Shown here: in pieces, positions 19,398 to 30,603 of the stretch
Layout: each line of letters begins with the position of its first letter
Position numbering within the stretch: position 1 is the first letter of the stretch
Assembly: GCA_014904985.1 (NCBI GenBank)
Contig: MU128909.1
Coordinates: forward strand, 361,714 to 425,713
Direction of reading: 5' to 3'
Length of the DNA: 64,000 bases
Origin: Hydnum rufescens UP504
Lineage: Eukaryota > Basidiomycota > Agaricomycetes > Cantharellales > Hydnaceae
Made by a program: the position numbers and the translations under genes
The notes under the pieces: generated by a model
The model's input: only the letters and a program-made list of their open reading frames with translations
Databases searched by the model: none
What the model was told of the DNA's origin: nothing

Positions 19398-20917
19398 TCC
19401 ATTTTTGTCAACAATACGAATTGCTCCTGTTGTTCATTGATGGGTTGATTCCTCCCTAATTCATTTTATATCATCCACAATGGCTTGTTTAATCCCTCCC
19501 TTCCCAGCTATTCCTTGTGGTAGTTGTGTGTCATCCATTTTTACAAGTCTTCCTTCAATAGAGTATTTGATGATCCCTGTCAAACCATAGCTTGGGCATC
19601 TGGGCAGTTCTTCATTCCAACATTATGTGCTCCTGTTTTATCACAGAACCAGCAAAGGGTTGCACCAGCTGATGCATTAGGACCTTGGGAACGATTAGGT
19701 CCAAGTGGTTGATTGTTTGGATAGGTAGCTGGGCTTCCTTGAATCCGCATTTCTGAATCATGAGGTTGTGCATATGGGTTTGGAGCTTGCCCCTTTTGCT
19801 GTGATTGTGCCATGAATATTTTCATTTCATTAAAGGACTGTGTGAGATCACTGATTTGCTCTGTTACATTGCAGAGTGATGGAATGATTGTTGGCTTTGG
19901 TTTGGTGGATACTTTCTTAATGGATATAGGTGATATGGCAACTGGTTCTTCTTCACTTTCACTATCAGAGTCACTGCCTTCTTCTTCGCTTTCTGAAACT
20001 TCTGATTCATCCGAGGAGTCACTGTATCTGCCATGTGACCTGTAATAGCTGGGCTTTATTTTTGACTTTTTGGTCTTTGTAGTGGCTCGTGGTCTTTCCT
20101 TATTAAGATGTCTGAAGTTGTAATAAAGATCTTCTTTGAGTATGGTCTTCATTGTGTCATATGCGATGGTGCAGTCCAATGGTTTTGTGTCATCAAATCC
20201 CGGAACATAGCGAAATAATGGGAGTATGATCTTCTGGAGACATCATGAAATCCCTTGCCAGAAAAGATCATCTCAGTCTCACTCAGCTAGGACTTTCTTC
20301 TCATCAAGGCATTGTACCTGTGTAATGAATTCGCGATAGTAATCATCCAGATCTGCTTCATTGATAATCATTCTCTTTTGTTGGCAGAAGTCTGCTAGTC
20401 ATTCTCATGTGTATCTTTGTCTTCTGTCTGTCTGTCCATATAGTTTTCTGAGACAGGTTGCTAGAGCTTCAAATGTAGTAGGATTTTTAACTTCTGGGAG
20501 ATTCTTCAGCAATTCAGCTTCCTTGTTGCTACAGAATCAAATAATGTTCTTGCATTTCCTATGATCATCATAGAGAGCTTTGTCACAGCAGGCTTCATAG
20601 TCAAGGAGGAAGTTATTGAGGCGTTTTCCCTTAAAATGTGGAGCATCTCTACCTGTGGGCCATGGCATTGCTTGAGGATTTACTTTGGCCATTGTTTCTG
20701 AATTGGTTGATGTTGTTATATTATTAGATTGAAATGTTTTGGAAGGGGTGAAAGGTGTATCAAAGTGAGAACTACCCCTGTAAGGACCACCAGTTATAGA
20801 AGAAGGATTGGGAGCTCCGATGACTGTCAAATCAAACTCTGGTTCAGCCAGTGTGTAGATGGGAGACTGTATTTCTGTTTTTATTCTATGGGCTGGTTCG
20901 CTCTGATGGTTAATCAC
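19398..20917 (-). pseudogene. Element D gag, decayed
   Basis: The Met at 20917 lies inside the 5' LTR edge and the frame crosses the LTR end. The N-terminal part reads ...PFTPSKTFQSNNITTS, then KGKRLNNFLLDYEACCDKAL. After several stops the capsid-like segment gives LYGQTDRRQRYT and FEALATCLRKL. A Ser/Glu-rich acidic linker (19960-20030) precedes CWFCDKTGAHNVGMKNCPDA, an altered zinc knuckle. A TGA and a frame change follow. Gag forms the particle that packages RNA; this copy is dead. Confidence 0.8.
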
Positions 20918-21619
20918 TCTCTAACAAGTTGTGTATGATATTCAGTGGAGGATAAGGTTGTGGTATGGACTAGCTATAGTCAATGATATATTGTGGGATG
21001 CTTTGTGAAAGGCTTATACATATTGTATTGAACTGTTTACTGCTATTTATGTGTATCTATTTGTGTCCTCCTGGTCAAAATGCAGATTCTAAAGAGGGTT
21101 CTAGACTAGTTTAAGCTTGATTCAGTGTGTAAATGTATTTCTTTCTTCTTCTGACTTGGCTTTGTTATTACTCACCTTTCCTTGGATGTCCAGCAACTTT
21201 AACCTTAGGTCCTGCAACTATCCTTGGCTTAGTATTTCATGTAGAGGGCTTCCAGTGACTTAGTCTTAACAACCTTTTATATGACTTAGCTCCAGATGGC
21301 TTTAGATCAGTACTCTCTTTAGATGCAAGCAGATTTGTAGACAGTAGTATATTCCAGTAGCGAGGAGATGGGGGGATACAGGAAGATCTACCAGCTTTTA
21401 TACCTTTCTGAAGGTGGCTGTGTTTAAAGAATATGACTCACTCCTAGGTGAGTCATATGTGAGTCATAGGTGAGAACAATAGGGTTGTCAAGGAGGGTGA
21501 GTCATTCATAAGGTGGTTGCAAGGAAGGTGAGTCATTTATAAACAGAACAAAAGGGTTGCTAAGAAGGTGTTATCTTTCATGAAGTGGTTGCAAGGAAGG
21601 TGAGTCATTCATAAACAGA

Positions 21620-21627
21620 ACAAAAGG
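21620..21627. repeat. 8-bp target site duplication ACAAAAGG, left
   Basis: Exact direct repeat at 22966-22973. The uninterrupted LTR copy at about 2697 carries ACAAAAGG once. Confidence 0.85.
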
Positions 21628-22965
21628 CACCTTGGTCAGCCAGTTATGACACCTACCTTAGGTGGAAAAATGAGGCATTTTTAATACCTAACTAGGTCCC
21701 AAGCAATATGGAACATAATTGGGTCCAACTCAGGGTCTTTAATACCCCTGGCTTACAGACTTTGGGCCCAAGTTGGGCCCATTTGTGGCTACCTTGGGCC
21801 CAACTTCACCTCATGCTGTAGTATGCCAAATATAGTAATTATGTTGGTGGTTGGGGTTGGTGGTTAGGGTTGGGGGTTGGAGTTGGTGGTTAGGGTTGGG
21901 ATTGTCTGGAGTGTGGTTGGGAACATCTACCCCCATGTCCAGTGAGGTTAGGGTTCAGGTTTGATCAATTACATAATAATGTGCTTATGTAGTACACCAT
22001 AAGTAGTTGCTTAAATAATCAATTTCCATATTTGGACATATTACATAATCAATTTCTCTATATGGGCATATTACATAATCAATTTCTCTATATGGGCATA
22101 TTACATAATCAATTTCCATATTTGGATTATTACCTAATCAACTTCCATATTTGGAAGTATTACATAAGCTTCCATATTTGGAATAATTACCTAACCTATT
22201 ATATACAGTTATATTACCTAATTTAATTATGTAAGCAAAAAAGCGGACAAAGGGGGGGAGCCCCAGGGGGGATTTGCTGAAAGCCTTGAGCCTTATATGT
22301 TCCTCAGAATGTCTGTGTGCAAGGCTGATCCCCAGTTGTGGGATGTTTGGGTGGACTTAATACATCACTTGTATTAAGTGACACTCAAACATCCCACAAC
22401 TGGGGATCAGCCTTGCACACAGACATTCTGAGGAACATATAAGGCTCAAGGCTTTCAACAAATCCCCCCTGGGCCCTTTGTCCACTTTTTTGCTTATATA
22501 ATTAGATTAGGTAATATAACTGTATATAATAGGTTAGGTAATTATTCCAAATATAGAAGCTTATGTAATACTTCCAAATATGGAAGTTGATTAGGTAATA
22601 ATCCAAATATGGAAATTGATTATGTAATATGCCCATATAGAGAAATTGATTATGTAATGTGTCCAAATATGGACATTGATTATGTAATATGTCTAAATAT
22701 GGAAATTGATTATTTAAGCAACTACTTACAGTAATTTTTTATGGATGCTTATATAATATTGATTATATAATCCATTATGTTACTATTTATGGTTAGGACC
22801 AGTTGGGCCTAGTTGGGCCCAAATTTGGGCCCACATCTTGCTCAGGGGTAGGCTAATCAATTGTTTGGGCCAGAGTTGGGCCCAACTATATACAGACCTC
22901 CATAGGTATCAAATCTGCCCCAGATTGGTACCTAAGATAGGTATAAAAAGTGGCTGACCAGCCTG
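21628..22965. mobile_element. 1.3-kb hAT-like fold-back element
   Basis: It starts CACCTTGGTCAGCCAGTTAT; its other end read in reverse is CAGGCTGGTCAGCCACTTTT. It has 8-bp duplications and no coding capacity. The inner part (about 21970-22780) is an inverted repeat centred near 22367. Its arms hold 30-bp tandem units of the type CATATTACATAATCAATTTC. GGGCCC motifs lie near both ends. The left flank of the palindrome carries a G-rich GGTTAGGGTTGGGGG stretch at 21842-21905. It shares its termini with 8497-13805 and 36757-37960. Confidence 0.85.
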
Positions 22966-22973
22966 ACAAAAGG
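22966..22973. repeat. 8-bp target site duplication ACAAAAGG, right
   Basis: Partner of 21620-21627. Confidence 0.85.
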
Positions 22974-23710
22974 GTAGTCAAGGAGGTGTTATCTTTCTTA
23001 TCTGTGAAGTTCTAGAAGTTATTTGTGGCAATGGGAGATGAAATCAATGGATATTTCCAAGTTCTTGGAGATTAATTTGTTTGTAGTCCAGTGGTTAAGA
23101 TGTTTTTGTAGCTGGTTGATAATGGGGACACGTGCATGGGATGGGATTCAATGCAGAAACAACAGTTTGCATCCGTAATAGACGTCCTTGGTATCATTCA
23201 ATGCGGGTTTTTAACAGCTTTCTGGGCGCAGTGGTTTCAAGCAGATCGGATGCGAACTGACAGAGAAATTCATAAAATACTAATGGGTGTTGATTCTGAT
23301 AATAATATTGTTTTATAGAGCTCAGTTTTGATCTGTTCTTCACGTGCTCAGTACCATTGGATGCAGATTTTTTATATCTTTCTAGTAGAGGTTATTCTGA
23401 GAGGATTGGATGTGAACTGACGGAGAAATTCGTTTTTTACTAGAGATTCCGGATTTTGATAGTAATATTGGTCTGGAGAGTGCAGTTCTGGTCCATTTGA
23501 CTTGTGTTTGGTATCATTCAAAAGGTGTGAATCATGGCTTTCCAAGAGTTATATGGGCGTACCTCTTCGATCAAAACTGATGGAGTAATCGAATGAACTC
23601 TGTTTTCATGCATAGCCGTAATTAATTTCATAATAGGTCACATGATCATTCCATAGGCTGGGATCAATGGATATTCACATTTTCTGATACTGGATGTTTT
23701 TATCTTCCAC

Positions 23711-23997
23711 ACCATAGTGAGCAAGACTCAAGAACCTCGCTCCCTGAACTGAGGGAACTAAGAAAGACAGAGGAATATGAAGTGGAATGGCTTCTTGGCC
23801 ACTGCTTTAATAAATCCCAGCGACACTGGGAATACCTCATTCAGTGGAAAGGCTTCAGCCCAGAACATGATATGTTCAAGCCAGAAGCCAGCCTGTGTAA
23901 TGCATTCTCAAAACTCAGGGAGTATAAAGCCACCCTTCACCCAGCTGCTGAAGAAGTTCTCCCTGCCCCCACAGGCAGCCTGAAAGTGAGCTTATGA
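23711..23997 (+). pseudogene. Element A integrase C-terminus with chromodomain
   Basis: The frame continues the integrase interrupted at 1899: SEQDSRTSLPELRELRKTEE leads into YEVEWLLGHCFNKSQRHWEY and LIQWKGFSPEHDMFKPE. This is a chromodomain with the aromatic residues in place. It ends with a stop at 23995. Chromodomains in this position direct integration to marked chromatin. It matches B at 51207-51365 closely. Confidence 0.9.
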
Positions 23998-24026
23998 CCA
24001 CACTCGGGCCCCCCTTGAAATTTCTG

Positions 24027-24685
24027 CCCCTGTTTCTGGAGTCGGCAGAGCTATAGACATCATTTGCAGCACAGCCCCTTTGACACCATGAGGCTAACAC
24101 CACTAAACTGCGTGTCACCCTTGCCTACTTCTCTTTTTGCCCCCAAGTCAAAAGAACTCACTGTACCCCTGCAACCAATCAATATGCCCTATAGAGAAGA
24201 CACATTGCCTCCTCCTCCTGCCCCCCCTCACAGAGGTTTCCACATAGGAACCAATTATGCCACTGACCGATCCCCAGCTGACTACAGCTTGAGAAGCCAT
24301 GTCCAATATGGTGACCACATTGACAATCCAGAAAGACAAGTGTCTTATGGATCCCTACTGTACCAGCTGGCTTGCTGTTTCGAATACTGTATTGAAACCC
24401 TGAATCTAGCTGGGCCGCTGTTGGAGGGATAAATCCCTACATCATAGAATCCTCATCCGAGGCCATTCTCCCTATGAATGAATTAATTGTACGTCACCAT
24501 GCTCATTTAATTTTATCACCATTCATTTATTCAAGAAGTCAATTGGATTCCCACCCCTGGCCAACTCATAATATTGCCTCATTCCTTTACCATATCCACC
24601 AGTCAATTTATTGACTATCCTTCAGACTTCAACAGTCCTCACCAAAAAGGGGCAGTTTATGCCCTACTTCAAGCAACCCAGTCAG
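24027..24685 (+). pseudogene. Element A ORF3 fragment
   Basis: Immediately downstream of the chromodomain a frame (Met at 24064) reads ...YGDHIDNPERQVSYGSLLYQ and CIETLNLAGPLLEG. These align with the start of the extra ORF in B (YGDEEDNPQQRPAEYFSLER, LTTLNLAGAFLQVQG) and C (YADWLDNPAQWPGN, SLNLLGPLPRIQG). Stops follow at 24432 and the frame is lost before the fold-back terminus at 24686. Function is unknown. Confidence 0.6.
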
Positions 24686-24840
24686 CCACTTTTCCCCATC
24701 ACCTTAGATATAATGAGCCTTGCTTTTATTATATCTAAGTAGGGATTTCACCAGGGGGCCCCCAGGGGCCGGATACGGTCATTTTCAGATTGAGACATGG
24801 GGGCCCCAGGGGCCCCTTCAAGGGAACTTTGGCAATTTTC
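24686..24840 (+). mobile_element. Lone terminus of the CAGTCAGCCA fold-back family
   Basis: CAACCCAGTCAGCCAC, then TTAGATATAATGAGCCTTGC and GGGGCCCC hairpins, match the right end of the 8497-13805 element read in reverse. No matching opposite end or target duplication was found, so the element is truncated or its partner end lies among rearranged sequence. Confidence 0.65.
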
Positions 24841-25058
24841 CCTGCAGCTTAAGGTGCTCTTTTGCAGATGGACTCAGTAGTGAGGAATCAAATTTTATCG
24901 ACTGGGCTGTGGTATTAGTTACACAAGTAACAAAAACTACTGTAGATGAGAGGGGGTGGACTAAAGATGAGAAAATTAAAGAATGATAGGGTGAATGAAT
25001 TAAAACATGCAGTATCCCATGCTGCATCATATCTCGATAGAGTATAGACCAGTCAACT

Positions 25059-26684
25059 TCACTTTTCACTTTTCACCCCAGGTACAGAGTTGGATGGTCC
25101 AGGGAGACCAAAGACAGAGTTTGATTGGTGAGGGATGAAGTTGGATGGTCCAGCCAGTCCAGCAAGACCAACGGAAGGATCAGAATTTGGTTGGCAAGGG
25201 ACAAAGTTGGATTGTCCAGCAAGGCCAAAGAGAGGATCACTGTTTGATTGGCCAGGGACAAAGTTGGATTGTCCAGCAAGACCAAAGAGAGTGTCACTGT
25301 TTGACTGGCCAGGGACAAAGTTGGATTGCCCAGCGAGACCAAAGAGAGGATCACTGCTTGATTGGCCAGGGACAAAGTTGGATGGTCCAGCAAGACCAAC
25401 AGAATGATCAGAATTTGGTTGGCCAGGTACAAAGTCAGATGGTCCAGCAAGACAGAAGAGAGGATTAGACTTTCCAAATGTGTGGCCAGAAGTTGGGACA
25501 CTCGCTCCTTGGAGAGCATTCAGACCTAATTCCCCATAGTTCTGGGGGCCATACAGATGTTGATGCAGAATTGGGTGGGTAATCGTCAATTCGGTTGGCT
25601 TATTGGGAGCATCCAACCCAAGGGAATCATCATCCATCTCATCTCCTGAGGTGATCACCTCAGTGGACTTCAGCTGTGCTTTCTTGCCCTTTCGGTGCTT
25701 TGAATTGGGTGGATTAGTACTGCTCAATCCTTCAGACTTGGCACTCTGGGTGAAGCGCCCGCAGGAGTCCTTTGATAAGTGTTGAACATTTGAAGGTCCA
25801 GTAGTATTCAATGAGGAGTGTTCAATGGCAATATCGCGAACACGGTGGACAACTGTACCAGTCCAGTCAATGATTAAGGCAATATCATCATCTTCATCTT
25901 CATCTTCCGAATTCCAAGACTTGACCTTGATGGAACAGTCTTTGCCTTTGTGGAATTCGCTAATGAGATATCTCCACTCTCCACCTTCCCATGTTTTGTG
26001 GCCTTGTCGAGGGTGGGGGGCAGGGCACTCTGCTTCCAGTGGCCAACCAACAATGCACACATGATGCTGGGCCAACATGAATAGTAGGCGTGTCCAAGGA
26101 ACAGTATTTGGAAACCATGCATGGTCAACAAAAAGGTTCCTAATATATTTTGAGGCGGCAGAGTAGGCAGCATCACGGGACTTGAGTTCCTTTGCTTTCT
26201 CTGCCTTCTCGGTCTCTTCATGCCACTTCAATAGACCATGTCCATTGAGGCATTGATGCAAGACCTTGACAAAGAGGTCATTGAGACACTTATCCAGGTT
26301 GAATTCACCATTTGCAATATTTTCGATTTCAGGAGATCTGCAGATTACAGCATCTTGGGCATGTGCCACATGAGTGCCTGCTTGTCCTGCAACAACAAAT
26401 CATATTGTATGGACATCGAATTTGGCCATGTGTGCCATTTCAGCCTTCATCGCCTTCTTCTTTCGTGCCATGAACTTGGCAACTTTGGACCCCTGGGTCA
26501 GCTTGATGTCATTATCCACCCTTGTGGTTTGAGCCAAGATACATAGGTCCTCAAGCCATGACTCAAGACCCTCAGTATTGCCATCGAAAGCTTCCTTCTC
26601 TTTAAGGTACGCATCCTTCAATTTGCTGGAAGGCACTATAGACAGATGCTTATTAGGATGTGTTCCTACTGACTCAAAGAACAA
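25059..26684 (-). pseudogene. Hypothetical protein with 19-residue repeats, last exon(s), decayed
   Basis: Two open segments (26684-26400 and 26369-25059) are separated only by a TGA at about 26395 (FDVHTI*FVVAGQ). The first is Lys/Glu rich. The second has a folded-looking part (LFVKVLHQCLNGHGLLKWHE, YIRNLFVDHAWFPNTVPWTR, GGEWRYLISEFHKGKDC), an acidic stretch EDEDEDDD, and a C-terminal tandem repeat of FGLAGQSNFVPGQSNSDPL, about seven copies. I do not recognise a named family. A donor-like GTGAGT lies upstream near 26695. The gene probably continues through 26767-27650. Confidence 0.5.
25085..25480. repeat. 57-bp coding minisatellite
   Basis: ACAAAGTTGGATTGTCCAGC recurs at 57-base spacing (25201, 25258, 25315, 25372), with more diverged units on both sides. 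The period is 19 codons, so the reading frame of the minus-strand gene is kept. Confidence 0.9.
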
Positions 26685-26699
26685 AAGGAGTACTCACAA

Positions 26700-27650
26700 G
26701 CTGGAAGACCCTCCTTTTTCTGCTTCCATGCATACCCACTGAAAGGATTTGAGGCATGCTTGGCTTTCAGAGTTGAAGTGAGATTGGCAAGGCACTCCAC
26801 CTGATGCAATGGGCGATTATGTTTTCAGCGAGTTTGGCCAGAGCATTGGTGAAGGCCTGCGTTAAGCCTTTCACTTCATTTGCAAGCTCAATGGGCAAAG
26901 GCCCTGTCACATATGACTTCCCCTGGGTCTTGGCACCAGGGCTTGTAGTGGTATTATCCTGATGCACATCCTCATCTGTGTTTTCATCATCATCAAGTTC
27001 TGATGAATTGCCATCATTACCAGATCCATCATCATTGGAGAAGTGGACTGTTTTAGCTTGGCGATGGGCTGCTTTTGAGGGTAATGGATGAGGGTGCCAT
27101 ACAGGAGAGGAACAAGGGTGTGATGTGGGTTATGCGGTGCTACAATGTTTCAAGGATGGACTACACTCATGGAATAGTGGAGCTTTCTCATGATTGGGAC
27201 TGTAAGTGAAGGTTGCATGTCAGTAAATAACCTTGAGAAGATAAAAAGGACAGACGTACTAGACACATCGGCAGAGGGCTTTAACAAGCTTCAACAGCTT
27301 GACCTCAAACTGAACTAAGTTCAGGCTATGGTGTTCAGCAAAGAAGTTCAATCCTTCCACAATGCCAAGGGGGCCACAAGAACCATGCCACATCTCTTGA
27401 ACAAGATGCGACACACCTGTGCCTTGGAAAAGATGATTGAGCATGTGATCAACATATTCAACATCTTCACTGGGATCCACACCACCATCTGGTAAAGACA
27501 ATACAATGGCACTGACAGAGTTGGCATCCCAAATGTGGAGAAGATCTCCTGGGTGGGCCTCAGGAATGCTTTTTGGGAGTCAGAGTGCTAACACCCAGGC
27601 TTCTTTGAGGAGTTCAGCTGGCATGTATTTCTGGACTTCCTCCAAAGCTG
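26700..27650 (-). pseudogene. Upstream exons of the hypothetical gene
   Basis: The coding path reads EEVQKYMPAELLKEAWVLAL, a TGA near 27588, then LPKSIPEAHPGDLLHIWDAN and the open segment 27501-27260 (DHMLNHLFQGTGVSHLVQEM). A well-formed intron follows. After it the frame continues YPNHEKAPLFHECSPSLKHC and, after a stop or further intron, DENTDEDVHQDNTTTSPGAK to 26767. The product is unknown. It appears to be the same gene as 25059-26684. Confidence 0.45.
27200..27259 (-). other. Spliceosomal intron in hypothetical gene
   Basis: Donor GTACGT at 27259-27254, branch TACTGAC at 27226-27220, acceptor CTTACAG ending at 27200; 60 nt. Splicing removes the stop at 27259-27261 and keeps the frame open. 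The length fits basidiomycete introns. Confidence 0.65.
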
Positions 27651-28054
27651 ACTGGGAGTGTCAGACAGATATGAAGGGGAAAGAGGACCATCATCAGATG
27701 ACAGATTGATGTTTGAAGCAGGGAGAGGGGGTTCAGCACAATGGGCAGTCTTTTCAGGTGATGAATGTGAGGATGGGGTGGGTGATTCAGCATGATGCAC
27801 AGTATTTGCAGGCAATGAATGTGAGTCTGTAATGGGCATGAGACTTGTCGTTCAGTCTTTCACAAAACTCGGGTCGACTGGGAGGTAGAGAGGGAGTGGA
27901 GAGCAGATCAATGCTAGGCACGGGTGATATATTGACTGTGAGGTCTCTATCAGTGTGTAGATAGACAGATGACAGAGGATGCATGTACATACAGTGTCAA
28001 CAGATGCAGTATCAGCATCTGAGTGGTCTTTAGAAGGCCCACTCCTGAAGGTAC
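27615..28054. repeat. Gap-flanking duplicate, copy 1
   Basis: This sequence up to the N gap recurs at about 28080-28535 in the same orientation, including GATTCAGCATGATGCACAGTA and GTGGTCTTTAGAAGGCCCAC. Copy 2 has scattered single-base gains and losses. Confidence 0.8.
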
Positions 28055-28079
28055 NNNNNNNNNNNNNNNNNNNNNNNNN
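28055..28079. other. 25-base assembly gap
   Basis: Run of N between two near-identical direct copies. The most likely cause is unmerged overlapping contig ends rather than a biological tandem duplication. Confidence 0.9.
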
Positions 28080-28535
28080 TGTATTTCTGGACTTCCTCCA
28101 AAAGCTGACTGGGAGTCAGAGAGTAGAAAGTGCATCTCAGGCGATGAATGGCAGCATGGTGATGATTCAGCATGATGCACAGTATTGCAGCAATGAATGT
28201 GAGTCTGTAATGGCCATTGAGACTTGTCGTTCAGTCATTTCCACAAAAACTCGGTCGACTGGAGGTAGAGGGAGTGAGCCAACAATGCAGACTTTTTGCT
28301 TGGCTCCAGGAGGCCAACCTTGGGTGGTGCATCCATAACTTTGCACTTAGCTGCACATTGTGTGCCACAGGACTGAGGTGTTCCCCATTATGAGGCTGTG
28401 AGGTGACCTTTGTACAGTATGCAAATCGTAAGTATTAGATAAGACAGATGACAGAGGATGCATGTACATACAGTGTCAACAGATGCAGTATCAGCATCTG
28501 AGTGGTCTTTAGAAGGCCCACTCCTGAAGGTACAT
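28080..28535. repeat. Gap-flanking duplicate, copy 2 (indel-rich)
   Basis: Direct copy of 27615-28054 with additional bases inserted, for example 28330-28430. It continues into unique sequence after GAAGGTACATG. Confidence 0.75.
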
Positions 28536-30477
28536 GTTTCTTGTATGTTTTAATAGGTGATTTTGGGGTAGTAGAAGCCATGGTGAGGCCAAAAGATTGG
28601 AAGTCTCCTCTTCAACAGATAGGGTAGGTGCCAAACATCTGTAGCCCCACGAGAAATCCAAGGATTGCTCCTGGGACGTCTCAGTTAAGAACACATTGAC
28701 AACTTGAACAGAACCACAATGTGATGTAACCAGGAAATCCAAGAAAAATTCAGGGACTTCCCAAGTACAATGCTTCAGTTTCAGTCAACAAGCGATCAAA
28801 TTGATCTGTTCTATGATGAAGTGCAAACAGAAAGAGAAGGTTGAGGCACTGAATGGGAGTAATTTGGGAATATAAAGAGAGACAGATTGTATGATACTGC
28901 AGTGTGACAGCCCACCACTCTATCCAAGAAATCCAAGTGTTAGCAGGGACTTCTCTGGATGGAGAGAGATTGTGGGAGATCATTGCAAAAAGAGTCATTG
29001 GGTTTAGCCGGAAATTGGACTCAACACAAACAGGATATGCAATGAAAGCTATATTAAGACATGAGCACAGTATAAACATGGGGAGTACAATAGCACAGAT
29101 AGAAAGGAATATACAAAGGACAGGAGGGGAAGGTGCACAAGGTGTCTCATCATTCCTGACCAAAGATGGCATCTCCAACATTCAATTGTCATTGAGGATC
29201 AAGTTCCATTGGCTCCCACTCAATGTACCATTTCTGGTTATCTCCAAACCCACATGATTCCAGAAAGCGAGGGTGGGGGTAGGAAAGACTTTGAGACCCA
29301 CATCACCAGCAACAGCACCAAGCTTGGCCAAAATTGCAATCTCGCAAATCAACATATCATAGGGACCACCTGTCACAAACAAAGGAACCCAGAAAGGAAG
29401 GAGGGCCCAATTGGATTCTCGTTGTGTATGTGCATGCACAACAATACTCAATCAATGTCGGACCACACTGTACTCTGATTCAAGCAATGCCAGAAGCCAC
29501 AATGTTGTGAATTCAACTTGATCTAGAATATGTGGCCTTGAGGGGGAAATCTTCTCAGGGTTGACCAATGGGGGATACCGATTGAAATCCAGAAAACAAT
29601 AGCAAATGTAGAACTTGAGGTCCACAGGGTCACCAATGCAAGGAGGGAAGGGGTGTAGGTCTCTCAAGTCACCAATATTCTGACATGCAGGTGAATTTTG
29701 TAACAACAATGTGAGATCATTGGGATATTGCTGATGCGCATATGACATCTCGACGTACTCTGCATCCCACAGGTACCGATATGAGCCAATCATCTCATGA
29801 TGATCAGGCAATAATGCAGTCATTGAAGTAGACTGCCAAGGGCTGAACCCAGGTACATCATGGAAACGAGCAAGTATGATGTCACATCTCTGCTGGGACT
29901 TGAAGGCAAGCAGGACCCTCTTCACCTTGACTGGGGGATCAGCCATCTTCATCTTGACTGACAGACTGCCCATCTTCATCTTCATCTTGACCAACAGACT
30001 GGCTGACTTCATCGGATTTGGAAGAAATTTATCCTTCCAAACTTGAATCCCTATCAAGCGATCTTCAACCAGGGATTGGAACACTTCTTTCATGTTCACT
30101 TCTGCAGTCACACCAGTGAACTGGATACGGAACCACTGGCCCACAGGAACCACTGGATCAAGCAAGCCAGGGGGGACTTTGGGAGGTGCAGAATCCATTT
30201 CCATTGTGCCTTGACTGCTTTGCACATTGTTCATGACCTCCAGAGGAATGGAGAAAGAGTCTGGCATTGACCTGGGGTGCTGGCCAGGAGGGTCAGGCAC
30301 AGTGGCCTGAGGTATTGACTCATCCAAACTCATGCGTGTGGGAGGAGGGCAGTTGGCTGTTGGCAACTTTGAGGGAGCTTGATCCACACCCATGTGCCCA
30401 GAAGGGGTTGATGGGGCCAGTTGTTCCTTCAAACTTGCAGATTGCACAGGGGATGAGGGTGCTTTTGGCAGCTTCAA
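28509..30477 (-). pseudogene. Hypothetical protein segment, decayed by TGA codons
   Basis: The 341-codon open segment 30477-29452 begins Pro/Ser rich (PPGQHPRSMPDSFSIPLEVM). It then reads VPVGQWFRIQFTGVTAEVNM, a KMKM-rich stretch, and GSYRYLWDAEYVEMSYAHQQ. TGA at 29452 and 29182 each interrupt an otherwise continuous path (ESEYSVVRH*LSIVVHAHTQ; ILNDN*MLEMPS) down to 28750. A shifted frame continues to 28509. The family is not recognised. It lies on the same strand as the upstream and downstream segments and may be part of one large gene. Confidence 0.45.
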
Positions 30478-30603
30478 TGGTTCCTGATTATGCTGCCGGT
30501 AATCCCAGGTCCTTCCATCTGGATGTCATGGATTGGAATTACTCACCTGCCAACCAGGTCTAGGCCCACAAGAAAATCATCATCATGTCGATGTTGCCAG
30601 GAT

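Larger units (their letters stand above)
1900..23710 (-). mobile_element. Element D: giant Ty3/gypsy retrotransposon with nested insertions
   Basis: A minus-strand LTR retrotransposon is inserted in the integrase C-terminus of element A. Reading A across the gap gives ...IQHLQHYH then SEQDSRTSLPELREL, so the insertion is precise. The target duplication looks like ACCAC (1895-1899) against ACCAT (23711-23715), with one mismatch; the boundary is certain to about 2 bases. LTR copies lie at 1900-3441 and 20796-23710. gag, protease, RT, RNase H and integrase run from 20917 to 13885. About 5 kb of further decayed coding sequence sits between pol and the 3' LTR. Without the two fold-back insertions (5.3 kb and 1.3 kb) the element is about 15 kb, long for Ty3/gypsy. 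Confidence 0.85.
20796..23710 (-). repeat. Element D 5' LTR, split by a fold-back insertion
   Basis: It matches the 3' LTR base for base over long stretches but is broken by 21628-22965. Compared with 1900-3441 it keeps more CpG sites (for example GCATCCGTAATAGACG against AAATCTGTAATAGATG). On the minus strand, TGGTGGTCC directly follows the LTR and may be the primer-binding site. Confidence 0.8.

Noticed and set aside
21842..21905. True telomere or interstitial telomere array
   Set aside because: The TTAGGG words are too degenerate and short, and lie inside a transposon well away from a contig end.
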